Shown: positions 42,532 through 53,206, numbered from the stretch's first letter. The stretch is 64,000 nucleotides of DNA from Tenacibaculum sp. MAR_2010_89 (GCF_900105985.1 NZ_FNUB01000005.1:2790001-2854000), one strand, 5' to 3'. The notes: generated by a model not told the origin, from the letters alone. Made by a program: numbers and translations.

Positions 42532-44127
42532 TTATAAATATTTATACGCTGGTAAGGTTAAAAACTCTTCAAATTCATTAGATAATACTAATGAATCAAA
42601 TAATTCAATAGCTCTTTTATAATTTCCTTCAGAAAAAACCACATCTCCAACTAAATTTTTTATTTTCTTTATTTCTGATTTTTTATACTCATTATACATT
42701 GGCTCAGTAAATGTTCTTCCATCCTCTAACATTACTTCACTTTTTAACCATTGCCAAATTTGAGTTCTTGAAATTTCAGCAGTAGCTGCATCTTCCATTA
42801 AGTTATATAGTGCTGCTGCTCCATTACCAGATAACCAACTTTCTATATATAAAATACCTACATTTATATTTTTTCTTATACCATCTTCTGAAATTGTTCC
42901 TTCAGGTAACTCTACCAATGCTTTCTCAGTAATATTTAATTCACTTAATTGTTTATCTATTTGGTTCTTATTAGGCATATACTCATTAAACATATCCATT
43001 GCTGTAGAAACTAAGCCAGGGTGTGCCACCCAAGTTCCATCGTGCCCATTAATAACTTCTTGTTCTTTGTCTTTTTTAACTTTCAAAAAAGCAACTTTGT
43101 TAGCCTCTTCATTATTTTTTACAGGAATTTGAGCTGCCATTCCTCCCATTGCATGAACTCCACGCTTATGGCAAGTTTGAATTACTTTTAAAGAATATGC
43201 ATTCATAAAAGGAGTACTCATAGTTACTTGATCTCTATTCGGAACCATAAATCCTTTATGGTTTCTAAACTTCTTTATATATGAAAAAATATAATCCCAG
43301 CGACCACAATTTAATCCTGCCATATGATCTCTCAATTCATATATAATTTCATCTAACTGAAAACTTGCAGTTATAGTTTCAATTAAAACAGTTGCTTTTA
43401 TTGTTTTTTGTGGTACTTCCATATAATCTTGAGCAAATACAAAAACATCATTCCACCAACGAGCTTCAAAATAATGTTCAAGCTTTGGTAAGTAAAAATA
43501 GGTTGCAGAATTAATAGCTAATAAACCTTTAATATTATGAAAGAAGAAAAGTCCAAAATCAACTAATGCACCTGACATTTTTTCTCCTTCTACTTCTATA
43601 TGTTTGTCTTCTAAATGCAAACCTCTTGGACGAACAAGTAACGTAGCTACTTCTTTATTTAAACTATAAGTTTTATCTTTTTTCTCATTATAAAAAGAAA
43701 TTGTTTTGTTTACTGCATCACGAAGATTTACTTGTCCGTTTAACAAATTAGTAATTGTTGGAGAATTACTATCTTCAAAGTCTGCCATAAATGTTTTTGC
43801 TCCGGAATTTAGTGCATTGATCACCATTTTTCTATCAACTGGCCCAGTAATTTCTACTCGTCTATCTAACAAATCCTCTGGTAATTCAGCACAAGTCCAA
43901 TTAGTTTCTCTTATGTTTTTAGTTTCTTTTGGAAATTCAGGAAAATTTCCAGCATCAAAATATGCTTGATAAATTTTTCTATCCTCTAAAAGTGAAATCC
44001 TATTGGCATTGAATTTCTTATGTAACTCAATTAAAAAATGCAAGGCCTCGTCTGTTAAAATATCTTGATAGATATCTGTTTTAAAACCTTTTAAATTAAT
44101 TTCTTTAATTAATGCTGCTGCTTTCAT
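42532..44127 (-). CDS. aceB: Malate synthase A
   Basis: 531 aa from ATG 44127 (an ATG three codons earlier at 44136 is equally possible). Condenses glyoxylate with acetyl-CoA to malate. Key segments: DFEDSNSPT and LLVRPRGLH (glyoxylate/Mg site, general acid-base Arg), NCGRWDYIFSYIKK, MTTPFM-like MSTPFMNAY, and GMAAQIPVKN. A form length, not the 720-aa G form. Divergent from the RamB/ScfR-like regulator; a perfect 14-bp palindrome lies between. Confidence 0.95.
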   Translation of the reverse strand: MKAAALIKEINLKGFKTDIYQDILTDEALHFLIELHKKFNANRISLLEDRKIYQAYFDAGNFPEFPKETKNIRETNWTCAELPEDLLDRRVEITGPVDRKMVINALNSGAKTFMADFEDSNSPTITNLLNGQVNLRDAVNKTISFYNEKKDKTYSLNKEVATLLVRPRGLHLEDKHIEVEGEKMSGALVDFGLFFFHNIKGLLAINSATYFYLPKLEHYFEARWWNDVFVFAQDYMEVPQKTIKATVLIETITASFQLDEIIYELRDHMAGLNCGRWDYIFSYIKKFRNHKGFMVPNRDQVTMSTPFMNAYSLKVIQTCHKRGVHAMGGMAAQIPVKNNEEANKVAFLKVKKDKEQEVINGHDGTWVAHPGLVSTAMDMFNEYMPNKNQIDKQLSELNITEKALVELPEGTISEDGIRKNINVGILYIESWLSGNGAAALYNLMEDAATAEISRTQIWQWLKSEVMLEDGRTFTEPMYNEYKKSEIKKIKNLVGDVVFSEGNYKRAIELFDSLVLSNEFEEFLTLPAYKYL

Positions 44128-44183
44128 AATTATCATTTTTAAGAATTACACCGCAATGATAAAAAATATTTCTGAACTCCACA

Positions 44184-44197
44184 AGCGAACGTTCGCT
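44184..44197. promoter_or_regulatory. Perfect palindrome AGCGAACGTTCGCT in the aceB/regulator intergenic region
   Basis: 14-bp perfect palindrome, GC-rich in an AT-rich gap, ~50 bases upstream of aceB and ~45 upstream of the regulator -7 box. Most likely operator of the adjacent helix-turn-helix regulator. Confidence 0.6.
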
Positions 44198-44241
44198 ATT
44201 TTTATTAAATTTTTAAAAATAATTTATTCGCTTATTATTTA

Positions 44242-44249
44242 TATATTTG
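44242..44249 (+). promoter_or_regulatory. -7 element TATATTTG directly before the regulator ATG
   Basis: Exact TAnnTTTG ending 5 bases before the ATG at 44255, predicting a leaderless transcript and fixing the start. Confidence 0.6.
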
Positions 44250-44254
44250 TTTTT

Positions 44255-45736
44255 ATGCATATTGAAGACGAATACATTAGATTAATTTTTGGTTTAAAAT
44301 TAAAGCAAATACGAACTGAGAAAAAGCTATCTTTATTTGGATTAGCAAAACTTACAGGGCTCTCAAAATCGTATTTAAATGAAATTGAAAAAGGAAAAAA
44401 ATACCCCAAAACAGATAAAATTGTTTTGCTTTCAGAAAATTTAGATGTGCCTTATGATCATTTAGTTTCTTTAAAATTAGATAAAAACTTAGCTCCTATT
44501 GGTGAAATACTACAATCACAAATACTAAAAGAAATCCCTTTTGAGTTATTTGGTATTCAAGAAAAAAATTTAATTGATATTGTTGCTAATGCTCCAGCCA
44601 AAGTAAATGCGTTCATTAGTACTATTATTAAAATATCTCAAAACTACAACTTAACTAGAGAGAGTTTCTTCTTAGCATCACTTCGTTCTTACCAAGAAGC
44701 TCATAATAATTATTTTGAAGAAATTGAAGATCATGTTGAAGCTTTTGCTAAAGCTTATCATATAGATTTATCATCTAAAATTGAATCTTCTGACCTAGAA
44801 GAAATTTTAATTGAAGAATTCAACTACACGATTGACAATGAAGAACTTTCTAAATACTCAAACTTAAACGAGCTTCGTAACTTATATATTCCAGCAAAAA
44901 AAACACTTTTAATAAGTAAAGAAATATCAGAAGCCCAAAAAGCTTTTATTTACGCGAAAGAAATTGCTTACAATTTTTTAAAAATTGAAAATAGATTATT
45001 TACTTTCCCATGGATAAAATTTGAAAGCTTTGATCAAGTTTTAAATAATTTTATAGCTTCATACTTTGCTGGCGCTTTGATCATTTCAAAACAAAACTTA
45101 GTTCATGAATTAAAAACCTTTTTTGAATCTAAAACTTGGAGTAATGAAAATTTTAATATAATGATGAGAAAGTATAATTGTTCAGCTGAATCTTTTTATC
45201 AGCGTTTAACAAATATCCTTCCTAAATATTTCAATATTAAAAATTTATTTTTTCTACGTTTCACCCATAAAGTAGACTCCCCTAAATACAAACTAACTAA
45301 AGAGTTACACATTACACAACAGCAAACACCACATGCTAATAGAAATAATGAACACTATTGTAGACGCTGGATTTCAATTAATTCTATTCAAAATTTAGAA
45401 AACTCGAATGCATCAACATCTTTTGGTATTCAAACATCTTCTTATGAGAATTCAACTAATGAATATTTAGTACTATCATCAGCCACATCAGACCCTTTTA
45501 AAAAGGATGTAAGTAGAAGTATTTCTATTGGTTTACTTATATCACCACATTTAAAGAAAAGATTAAAATTTGCAAATGACACTTCTATACCTACAAAAAA
45601 AGTTGGTATTACTTGTGAAACATGCTCTATAAAAGACTGCAAAGAAAGAATGATAGAACCGTGGCGTTTACAAAGAGAACTTGATTTTGAAGATTTTGAC
45701 AAAACAGTTTCTACCATTTTAAACACTTACTCTTAA
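44255..45736 (+). CDS. RamB/ScfR-like XRE-family regulator of C2/short-chain acyl metabolism
   Basis: 493 aa from ATG 44255; an upstream in-frame ATG (44156) would add a spurious hydrophobic stretch and sits above the promoter box. The N-terminal XRE helix-turn-helix (LKLKQIRTEKKLSLFGLAKLTG..., ~8-65) is followed by an IrrE-like middle region without the HExxH zinc motif and a C-terminal DUF2083-type part with the cysteine cluster CETCSIKDCKERM. The same architecture occurs in RamB (acetate) and PccR/ScfR (propionyl-CoA) regulators. It is flanked by aceB-aceA and an acyl-CoA carboxylase gene, supporting an acyl-CoA-responsive role. Confidence 0.85.
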   Translation: MHIEDEYIRLIFGLKLKQIRTEKKLSLFGLAKLTGLSKSYLNEIEKGKKYPKTDKIVLLSENLDVPYDHLVSLKLDKNLAPIGEILQSQILKEIPFELFGIQEKNLIDIVANAPAKVNAFISTIIKISQNYNLTRESFFLASLRSYQEAHNNYFEEIEDHVEAFAKAYHIDLSSKIESSDLEEILIEEFNYTIDNEELSKYSNLNELRNLYIPAKKTLLISKEISEAQKAFIYAKEIAYNFLKIENRLFTFPWIKFESFDQVLNNFIASYFAGALIISKQNLVHELKTFFESKTWSNENFNIMMRKYNCSAESFYQRLTNILPKYFNIKNLFFLRFTHKVDSPKYKLTKELHITQQQTPHANRNNEHYCRRWISINSIQNLENSNASTSFGIQTSSYENSTNEYLVLSSATSDPFKKDVSRSISIGLLISPHLKKRLKFANDTSIPTKKVGITCETCSIKDCKERMIEPWRLQRELDFEDFDKTVSTILNTYS

Positions 45737-45829
45737 TATAAAATCAACATCATATTCAGTCTTTTTCAATTGAACATTATCTACTAATTTAGTACTTTAG
45801 CAATCGCTTACAAACAACGATAACAACAT

Positions 45830-47458
45830 ATGGACCTTACCTTTAATAAAAACGAAGATCATAATAAACTTTTAGCATCAGAATTACGTCAAAAACTTAC
45901 CAAAGTAAAACTAGGTGGTGGCCAAAAACGTATTGATAAGTTACACGAAAAAGGAAAAATGACTGCTCGTGAGCGTATCGATTATTTATTAGATGACAAT
46001 CAAAAATCTATAGAAATTGGTGCTTTTGCTGGTGAAGAAATGTACCAAGAACATGGTGGATGTCCTTCCGGAGGGGTTGTTGTAAAAATGGGATATATAC
46101 AAGGTAAACAATGTATCGTTGTAGCAAATGATGCAACTGTAAAAGCTGGAGCCTGGTTCCCAATTACTGGAAAGAAAAATTTAAGAGCTCAAGAAATAGC
46201 TATAGAAAACAGATTACCTATTATTTATTTGGTTGATTCTGCTGGAGTATATTTACCTATGCAGGATGAAATATTTCCTGACAAAGAACATTTTGGAAGG
46301 ATTTTCAGAAATAACGCAGTTATGAGTAGTATGGGAATTACTCAAATTGCTGCCGTAATGGGGAGTTGTGTTGCAGGTGGTGCTTATCTGCCAATTATGA
46401 GTGATGAAGCTTTAATTGTTGATAAAACTGGGAGTATATTTTTAGCAGGAAGCTATTTAGTAAAAGCTGCCATTGGTGAAACTATCGACAACGAAACCTT
46501 GGGTGGAGCTACAACACATTGCGAAGTTTCTGGTGTTACTGATTATAAAGCTAAAGATGACAAAGACGCTTTAAATAAGATAAAAAATATTGTAGATAAA
46601 ATTGGTGATTATGATAAAGCTGGTTTTAGTAGAAAAGAAGCTTTTCCTCCTAAAGAAAATGAAGATGATATTTTTGGAATTTTACCAAAAGCACGTCATG
46701 AACAATATGATATGCTTGAAATTATTAAACGTTTAGTTGATAATTCTGAATTTGATCAATATAAAGAAGGTTATGGAAAAACCATCATTACTGGTTATGC
46801 CCGAATTGATGGATGGGCTGTTGGTATAGTTGCTAATCAACGTAAATTAGTTAAAAATGCTAAAAGAGAAATGCAATTTGGAGGTGTAATTTACAATGAC
46901 TCTGCAGATAAAGCAACTCGTTTTATAGCTAACTGTAACCAAAAGAAAATTCCTTTAGTATTTTTACAAGATGTTACTGGTTTTATGGTTGGAAGCAAAT
47001 CAGAACATGGAGGTATTATTAAAGATGGTGCAAAAATGGTAAATGCCGTAAGTAATTCAGTAGTTCCTAAATTCACTATTGTTATTGGTAACTCCTATGG
47101 TGCTGGTAATTATGCTATGTGTGGTAAAGCGTATGACCCTCGACTAATTGCTGCATGGCCAAGTGCTGAATTAGCTGTTATGAGTGGAGCTTCAGCTGCT
47201 AAAGTTTTATTACAAATAGAAACTGCTTCTTTAAAGAAAAAAGGAGAAGAAATTACTCCTGAAAAAGAAAAAGAGTTATTTGATAAAATTAAGTCTCGTT
47301 ACGATAAGCAAATTTCACCTTATTATGCTGCTGCAAGAATTTGGACAGACGCAGTAATCAACCCTTTAGACACTAGAACTTGGATTTCAATGGGGATAGA
47401 AGCTGCTGACCATGCTCCTATCGAAAAGCCATTTAACTTAGGTGTAATTCAAGTTTAA
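45830..47458 (+). CDS. Acyl-CoA carboxylase beta (carboxyltransferase) subunit
   Basis: 542 aa crotonase-fold carboxyltransferase, of the methylcrotonyl/propionyl-CoA carboxylase type. KMTARERIDYLLD at the N-terminus, the acyl-CoA site GSCVAGGAYLP (~180-190) and the biotin-side GNSYGAGNYAMCG (~422-434) are present. No biotin-carrier/carboxylase subunit is adjacent, so the alpha subunit must be elsewhere. Closest by pattern to methylcrotonyl-CoA carboxylase (leucine breakdown). Confidence 0.9.
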   Translation: MDLTFNKNEDHNKLLASELRQKLTKVKLGGGQKRIDKLHEKGKMTARERIDYLLDDNQKSIEIGAFAGEEMYQEHGGCPSGGVVVKMGYIQGKQCIVVANDATVKAGAWFPITGKKNLRAQEIAIENRLPIIYLVDSAGVYLPMQDEIFPDKEHFGRIFRNNAVMSSMGITQIAAVMGSCVAGGAYLPIMSDEALIVDKTGSIFLAGSYLVKAAIGETIDNETLGGATTHCEVSGVTDYKAKDDKDALNKIKNIVDKIGDYDKAGFSRKEAFPPKENEDDIFGILPKARHEQYDMLEIIKRLVDNSEFDQYKEGYGKTIITGYARIDGWAVGIVANQRKLVKNAKREMQFGGVIYNDSADKATRFIANCNQKKIPLVFLQDVTGFMVGSKSEHGGIIKDGAKMVNAVSNSVVPKFTIVIGNSYGAGNYAMCGKAYDPRLIAAWPSAELAVMSGASAAKVLLQIETASLKKKGEEITPEKEKELFDKIKSRYDKQISPYYAAARIWTDAVINPLDTRTWISMGIEAADHAPIEKPFNLGVIQV

Positions 47459-47472
47459 TACTATGCTTAATT

Positions 47473-49068
47473 TTGATTAAAAAAATATTAATTTTTGCTG
47501 TATTATTTTTTAGTACGCTAGTTCAGAGTCAACATACTGATTCAATTAAAACAGCCACCTATTTTATATCTAAAGGAAATAAAAATCTAAAAAAACAAAA
47601 CTTTGAGCAATCAATAAAAAATTATCTTGAAGCTTTAAAAATTTTAGAAAACGAAAAAGATTCTATACAGCTAATTAAGGTTTACACAAATATAGGCGTG
47701 CTAAATGCACGCCTTAAAAATTTTGATAAAGCAATAATTTATTTACAAAAATCTTTATCACATATAAAAAAAGAAGATAATCTTAAACTTCAAGTATTAT
47801 TTAATATCGCTGGTCTTTATACTGAAAATAGAGATATTACTTCTTCTTTAAAAATTAATCAAGAAGCAGAAACTTTAGCTAAAAAACTAAATAACGAAGC
47901 TGTTTTAAGTAATATTTACAACAACTTTAGTCTTTTATACAATCGTTTAAAAGAATATCCAAAATCAATAGAATACGGAGAAAAAAGCCTTCTTTTAAAA
48001 GAAAAACTAAAACTTTCTCCAGAAATAACCATCAATAATATTGGATATAGTTACCTACTTAATAAACAATATAAAAATGCAATTTTATATTTTAATAAAA
48101 TTAAAAGCACAAAAAACAAAAGTCTACAACGGTTAGTTTTAAACAATTTAAAAGATGCTCATAAAAATTTAAGAGAAGACAATACTGCTCTTAATTATGC
48201 CAACCATCTTTTAAAACTAAAAGACTCACTATACAAGGCAGAACAAAAAGTTAAAGTAGCCTCATTGGTTGAAAAATTCGAATCAGAAAAAAAACAACAA
48301 CAAATAGATGTTTTACATATTAAAAATCAATTGCAGCAAATAAAAATTAACAATCAAAAAAACATCTTTATTGTTTTATTTATTATTGTTTTATTAGTTT
48401 CTATTTTAATTTATTTATGGTTTAAAAACCAAAAAACTAAACAATCACTAAGGCAAGCTTCTTTAAAACATAAATTACTACAGACTCAATTAAATCCTCA
48501 TTTTTTATTTCATTCATTAAATAGCATTCAATCATTTATTTATCAAAATAAAAAAGAAGAATCACTAAATTACTTGTCTAGTTATAGTAAACTAATGCGT
48601 TCTATATTTGATAGTGCTTCTACTGATTTTATTTCCATAAAAGAAGAAGCTAATACTATGAATAGTTATTTAGAACTTCAAAAAGTAAACTTTAACGAAG
48701 ACACTGTTTTTTTAATTAATGTGGATTCTAATATTGAACATTTTTTAATTCCTCCTATGTTCATTCAGCCTTATGTTGAAAATGCAATTCAACATGGTAT
48801 TAAAAACATTAAAAATGGAAAAGTAGAAATTACATATAGTAATTACAACAATTTAATTAAAGTTATTATTTTTGATAATGGAAAAGGAATCAATACCAGT
48901 AATAACAACCAACTGCTAGAACACTCTACAAGTTCAAGCGTACTAAAAAGTAGAATTAAAAACCTGGAAAAAACCCACTCTTACTCCATTAAAACGAGCA
49001 TTAAATCGAATGATAATGGTACTATTATAACTTTACTTTTCCCAAAAAAAACTTCTATTTATGATTAG
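47473..49068 (+). CDS. TPR-containing LytS-type sensor histidine kinase
   Basis: 531 aa from a TTG start (MIKKILIFAVLFFSTLVQSQ signal peptide); the nearby ATG at 47463 is out of frame. Periplasmic tetratricopeptide repeats cover ~25-260; a coiled coil and one transmembrane helix (~297-315) follow; then the His_kinase domain QTQLNPHFLFHSLNSIQSF with the phospho-acceptor His, and a HATPase part with VENAIQHGIKN and DNGKGI. It overlaps the response regulator gene by 8 bases. Fourteen bases after the carboxylase, but signalling is likely a separate function. Confidence 0.9.
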   Translation: MIKKILIFAVLFFSTLVQSQHTDSIKTATYFISKGNKNLKKQNFEQSIKNYLEALKILENEKDSIQLIKVYTNIGVLNARLKNFDKAIIYLQKSLSHIKKEDNLKLQVLFNIAGLYTENRDITSSLKINQEAETLAKKLNNEAVLSNIYNNFSLLYNRLKEYPKSIEYGEKSLLLKEKLKLSPEITINNIGYSYLLNKQYKNAILYFNKIKSTKNKSLQRLVLNNLKDAHKNLREDNTALNYANHLLKLKDSLYKAEQKVKVASLVEKFESEKKQQQIDVLHIKNQLQQIKINNQKNIFIVLFIIVLLVSILIYLWFKNQKTKQSLRQASLKHKLLQTQLNPHFLFHSLNSIQSFIYQNKKEESLNYLSSYSKLMRSIFDSASTDFISIKEEANTMNSYLELQKVNFNEDTVFLINVDSNIEHFLIPPMFIQPYVENAIQHGIKNIKNGKVEITYSNYNNLIKVIIFDNGKGINTSNNNQLLEHSTSSSVLKSRIKNLEKTHSYSIKTSIKSNDNGTIITLLFPKKTSIYD

Positions 49069-49798
49069 TTGTGCGTTAATTGAAGATGATAAAAATACAA
49101 TTACAATGCTTAAGAGCATTATAGAAGAAAACTTTGATGCTATCAATGTAATTGGTTCTGCTTCGTCAATTAATGGTGCCTATGAGTTAATTACAAATAC
49201 AAACCCTACATTTATTTTTTTAGATGTTAATTTAGAAGATGGTGATGGATTTGAAATTCTAAATAAATTTAATTCTCCTAAATTTACTGTTATATTTATT
49301 ACTTCTTACAGTAAATACGCAGTAGAAGCTTTCAAATTTAGTGCTATTGACTTTGTTCTTAAACCCTTCTCCCCATCAGACATTATTAAAGCCGTAAATA
49401 AAGTTATTCAAGAAGAACATAAGAATTATCTTGAAAAAATCACTACACTATACCATAACCACACATCTGGTCAAAAGAAAATAATTCTTTCAAATTCTGA
49501 CAGTATTCATGTAGTTTCTTTAGAAGATATTTTATACGCAAAATCTGATAATAGCTATACTACTTTTTTCACTATAGATAAAAGAGAAATTTTAGTTTCT
49601 AAATCATTAAAGTCATTTGATGACCAACTTTCATCATATTTTTTCTTTAGAATTCATCAAAAGTACCTCATTAACTTACAACATATTAAAAAATTTAATA
49701 AGCGTAATGATGAAATTGTATTAATTAATGACACCTCCTTACCTGTATCTCAAGGAAAAAAAGCGGACTTATTGCACCTTTTAAAATCTTCAAGTTAA
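49061..49798 (+). CDS. LytTR family response regulator
   Basis: 245 aa. The receiver domain (1-~120) has acidic E8/D9/D10 pocket residues and phospho-acceptor D55 (FIFLDVN); the conserved Lys is in FVLKPFSP. The LytTR DNA-binding domain spans ~145-240 (LEDILYAKSDNSYTTFF, FFRIHQKYLINLQHIKKF). Translationally coupled to the LytS-type kinase by an 8-base overlap. Targets unknown; the OmpA-family gene downstream is one candidate. Confidence 0.93.
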   Translation: MISCALIEDDKNTITMLKSIIEENFDAINVIGSASSINGAYELITNTNPTFIFLDVNLEDGDGFEILNKFNSPKFTVIFITSYSKYAVEAFKFSAIDFVLKPFSPSDIIKAVNKVIQEEHKNYLEKITTLYHNHTSGQKKIILSNSDSIHVVSLEDILYAKSDNSYTTFFTIDKREILVSKSLKSFDDQLSSYFFFRIHQKYLINLQHIKKFNKRNDEIVLINDTSLPVSQGKKADLLHLLKSSS

Positions 49799-49947
49799 CT
49801 ATACCATATATTACAATTCAAAACAAACAACCTTAAATTCAAATAAAAAAAAAACAAATTCAAGTTTCCTTATTTCGTATAATGAAACGAATATTTTTTT
49901 ACACTACCTTTAATCTAAAAATCATTTAATTTTTAGTAAACTTTATA

Positions 49948-51162
49948 ATGAAACAGATTAGAAAATCAATTGTATTAATTATACTTTTATTCACTTTTAC
50001 ACCTAATATTCAAGCCCAATTTTGGAAAAAATTAAAAAAGAAAGCTGAAAACACAATTGTTAAGAAAGCCGAAAAAGAAATTGATAAAAAAATAAATAAA
50101 AAGAAAGAAAATAACGATAAAAAAATTGTAGAAGGAAATAATAAAAAAACACCTAAAAACGATTCTATAAAAATTTGGCGTAATTTTAAATTTATACCAG
50201 GTGAAAAAGTTATATTTTTTGATAATTTAAAATATGAAGAAGTTGGAGAATTTCCTTCTAAATGGGATCTTTTTGAAGGAGGCTCAGAAATTGCTTTATT
50301 CAACAATCAAAAAGTAATAATTCCTACGACTAAATACACCAATGCAATTTCTCCTTTATTTAAAAAAGACAATTATTTAGGTAATGAATTTACTATAGAA
50401 TTTGATATTTATATAGATGATATTAATAATATTAATGACTGGCTTGATTTTAAAATATTTTTCACTGGCACAATTAAAAAATACAAAAGCTTGGGTTATG
50501 GCGGTGACATTACAATAACTCATAGAAAAAATAAGGTTGAGGGTAACATATATACTAAAGATCAAAGATTTTATCTTGAAAACATAAATTTTGGTTCAAA
50601 GAAAAGTTGGCACCATATTTCTATATCTTATTATAAAAAGAAACTAAAAATATACCATAATGAAAAAAGAATTGGTAACATCCCTAATTTCCCTACTGAT
50701 ATAAAAGGTTTTACCATAGTTTTAGAGACTCCTAAGTCATTTGACAATAGAAAACTAATTACTGGTATTAAAAATATACGTATTGCTCATGGAGGTGGGC
50801 AAATGTATAAACGTATAATGAGTGAAGGTAAATATGTTACAAATGGAATTCTTTTTAATTCAGGAAAAGCAAAAATAAAACTGCAATCTATGGGAATTAT
50901 AAATAAAATAACTACAGTTTTAAAAGAAAATCCAGATTGGAAAATGAAAATAATCGGATACACAGATAGCGATGGGAGCGCCAATGGTAACCTTAAACTT
51001 TCAAAAAAACGTGCTGATGCTGTTAAACAAGCAATAATACTTCAAGGAATTTCTGAAACACGATTAACTACTATTGGAAAAGGAGAAAACGAACCATTGA
51101 ATACCAATAGTACTCCTGAAGAAAAAGCAAATAACCGCAGAGTTGCTTTTATTAAAATTTAG
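49948..51162 (+). CDS. OmpA family outer-membrane/peptidoglycan-binding protein
   Basis: 404 aa. Signal peptide (to ~23, NIQAQ) followed by an unusually basic Lys-rich helix (~25-75). The middle part (~85-285) looks like a LamG/concanavalin-type beta sandwich. The C-terminal OmpA domain (~300-404) has IIGYTDSDGSANGNLKLSKKRADAV and the final NNRRVAFIKI, binding peptidoglycan through the conserved Asp and Arg. Terminator at 51227. Confidence 0.88.
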   Translation: MKQIRKSIVLIILLFTFTPNIQAQFWKKLKKKAENTIVKKAEKEIDKKINKKKENNDKKIVEGNNKKTPKNDSIKIWRNFKFIPGEKVIFFDNLKYEEVGEFPSKWDLFEGGSEIALFNNQKVIIPTTKYTNAISPLFKKDNYLGNEFTIEFDIYIDDINNINDWLDFKIFFTGTIKKYKSLGYGGDITITHRKNKVEGNIYTKDQRFYLENINFGSKKSWHHISISYYKKKLKIYHNEKRIGNIPNFPTDIKGFTIVLETPKSFDNRKLITGIKNIRIAHGGGQMYKRIMSEGKYVTNGILFNSGKAKIKLQSMGIINKITTVLKENPDWKMKIIGYTDSDGSANGNLKLSKKRADAVKQAIILQGISETRLTTIGKGENEPLNTNSTPEEKANNRRVAFIKI

Positions 51163-51226
51163 CTCACTTAAATTATCGAAATACTATTTAAAGCATAGAA
51201 GTATTGATTACAAATATGTTAAAATT

Positions 51227-51270
51227 AAAGAAAATCACTTTCAATGTATTTTTAGAAAGTGATTTTCTTT
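51227..51270 (+). terminator. Terminator after the OmpA-family gene
   Basis: 16-bp perfect stem (51227-51242 with 51255-51270) and 12-base loop, followed by TTTAA. Confidence 0.85.
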
Positions 51271-51290
51271 TTAAACCTTTATGATTTTTC

Positions 51291-51298
51291 TAAATTTG
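51291..51298 (+). promoter_or_regulatory. -7 element TAAATTTG of the DUF3352-like gene
   Basis: Exact TAnnTTTG, 33 bases before the ATG and just behind the preceding terminator. Confidence 0.5.
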
Positions 51299-51331
51299 TT
51301 GTGTTCTATAAAACATTAACAAAGAAAACTT

Positions 51332-53206
51332 ATGAAAAAAAAGATACTATTTTCTGCATTACTTATTTTACTTAGTATCATTATTTATCAAATCTATGTT
51401 TTCACCACTGTTGATGAAGACAATATTAATCCTATTTATTTAATTCCTGATGATGCTGTTTTTCTTATAGACACTGAGCGCCCTATAGACACTTGGGATG
51501 AGATTAGTAATAGTAATATTTGGAAACACCTACAAAAAAACTCTTATTTTAATACTGTTACTGAAAGCCTTAATAACCTTGACAAAACGTTTAAGGAACA
51601 GCAAAAAATAATACAATTTTTAGGCGAAAGAGACATCCTTATTTCAATACACGTTTATAAACCAAAAACATACGGATTATTTTATGTTGTTGATTTACAA
51701 AAAATTTCTAAACTAAGTTTTTTAAAAAGCTCTATTGCTAAACTTGCTGGTGAAGGATATAAAGTAACAAAAAGGCAATACCACAATCATGAAATAACAG
51801 AATTATACGATAAAAAAAAGAGAGAAACTTTATATATTTCTTTTATTAAAAATCAATTAATAGCCTCTTATACGCACGTATTAGTTGAAAATTCAATTGA
51901 TCAATATTTAGAACCAGTTATTGGTAGAGATGTTGACTTTGTTGAAATTAACAAAGAAACTCCTGAAGATGGTTTATTTAAACTATTTATTCATTACAAA
52001 TATCTTAATAAATACTTGTCTTGCTTTTCTAACAAAGTAAATTCTGATATTTTAAAAACTATTGGAAATACATGGCTTTATTCTGGTTTTGATGTTGGAT
52101 TAAAAGAAAGCACAATAATTCAAGCAGAAGGATTCACCAACTTTGACCTAAGTTCGGAAAGTTACTTGCGAGCTTTACAAAAGTCAGGAAAAGGAAAACG
52201 GTCTATAGCTAAAATAGCTCCTAAAAATACAGCACTCTATTTAAGTTTTGCTTTTGACAGCTTTGATGAATTCCATGAAAATTTCGAAGCCATAAAAGAA
52301 GAAAATCAAAATAATTTTAAAGCGTATACAGAACAGGTTACTGATATTGAAAACAGATTAGATATCAACTTAAAAGAACATGTTTTTAGCTGGATTGGAA
52401 ACGAAATAGCTTTATTACATATTAATGATGCCATTTCTAAAAAACAAAAAGATGTAGCTGTTGTATTAAAAACAAATAGCATTAATAAAGCTAAAGAAAA
52501 TTTAGACTTTATTTTAACAAAAATAAAAGAAAAAACACCTTTAAAATTCAAGCAAATAAATTACAAAAACCAAACTATAAACTTTTTAGACTTAAAAGGT
52601 TTCTTTAAAATGTTAGCGGGTGATTTATTTTCTAAAATGGAGAAACCATATTTTACAATTATAGATGACTATGTTATTTTTAGTAATAGTCCTAATACTC
52701 TAAAAGAGATAATTAATACACAATTAATTGGCTACACTTTAGCTTCTAGCAAAAAGTTTTTAGATTTCAATGATCAATTTGATGAGAAATCAAGTTTGTT
52801 TGCATACATAAATACTCCATACATTTATGATGATTTACTAAGTTTTACTGATAGAAAAACTCAAAGAAAAATACATAAAAACAAAGATTATTTAATTTCT
52901 TTTTCTCAAATTGGACTTCAGTTAATTTCCAGAGGTAGTCATTTTGAAAATTATTTAGCAATTGCATACGAAAACCCTGTTGAAATTGGTAAGCAATTAA
53001 GAAACAATAAAAATTTAAAAAGAGATTTATTAAAAAAGCTTGTTAATGAAAATGATACAGCATCAGTAGCAATGACAAAAGAAACTTTTTTTAAAATACC
53101 CGAAATATTTCCAAATGATTTAAGTGCTTCAGAATTTATAAAGAAACACGATACTGGCACTATAAAATTTGAAGTTGAATTAAAAAACGGTTTAAAAACA
53201 TGGTGA
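51332..53206 (+). CDS. DUF3352-like membrane-anchored protein, frameshifted near the C-terminus
   Basis: 624 aa as read. One N-terminal transmembrane helix (~5-24) anchors a large periplasmic part; the pattern [20 protein letters not shown]... and the repeated 'phenylalanine/leucine-rich comparison' blocks recall DUF3352 proteins of unknown role. The frame ends in LKNGLKTW and a TGA, but the +1 frame from 53199 continues as [19 protein letters not shown], a YwqK-type repeat. One extra A in an A5 run (53194-53198) explains the break. The intact protein would be about 668 aa. Confidence 0.7.
   Translation: MKKKILFSALLILLSIIIYQIYVFTTVDEDNINPIYLIPDDAVFLIDTERPIDTWDEISNSNIWKHLQKNSYFNTVTESLNNLDKTFKEQQKIIQFLGERDILISIHVYKPKTYGLFYVVDLQKISKLSFLKSSIAKLAGEGYKVTKRQYHNHEITELYDKKKRETLYISFIKNQLIASYTHVLVENSIDQYLEPVIGRDVDFVEINKETPEDGLFKLFIHYKYLNKYLSCFSNKVNSDILKTIGNTWLYSGFDVGLKESTIIQAEGFTNFDLSSESYLRALQKSGKGKRSIAKIAPKNTALYLSFAFDSFDEFHENFEAIKEENQNNFKAYTEQVTDIENRLDINLKEHVFSWIGNEIALLHINDAISKKQKDVAVVLKTNSINKAKENLDFILTKIKEKTPLKFKQINYKNQTINFLDLKGFFKMLAGDLFSKMEKPYFTIIDDYVIFSNSPNTLKEIINTQLIGYTLASSKKFLDFNDQFDEKSSLFAYINTPYIYDDLLSFTDRKTQRKIHKNKDYLISFSQIGLQLISRGSHFENYLAIAYENPVEIGKQLRNNKNLKRDLLKKLVNENDTASVAMTKETFFKIPEIFPNDLSASEFIKKHDTGTIKFEVELKNGLKTW

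Noticed and set aside
44156..44254. Extended N-terminus of the RamB-like regulator
   Set aside because: The in-frame ATG at 44156 would make the operator palindrome and promoter part of the gene and add a hydrophobic stretch absent from the family.
47468..47475. TAATTTTG as promoter of the histidine kinase
   Set aside because: It overlaps the TTG start codon, so a transcript from it would lack the start; the match is probably chance or the gene is read from upstream.
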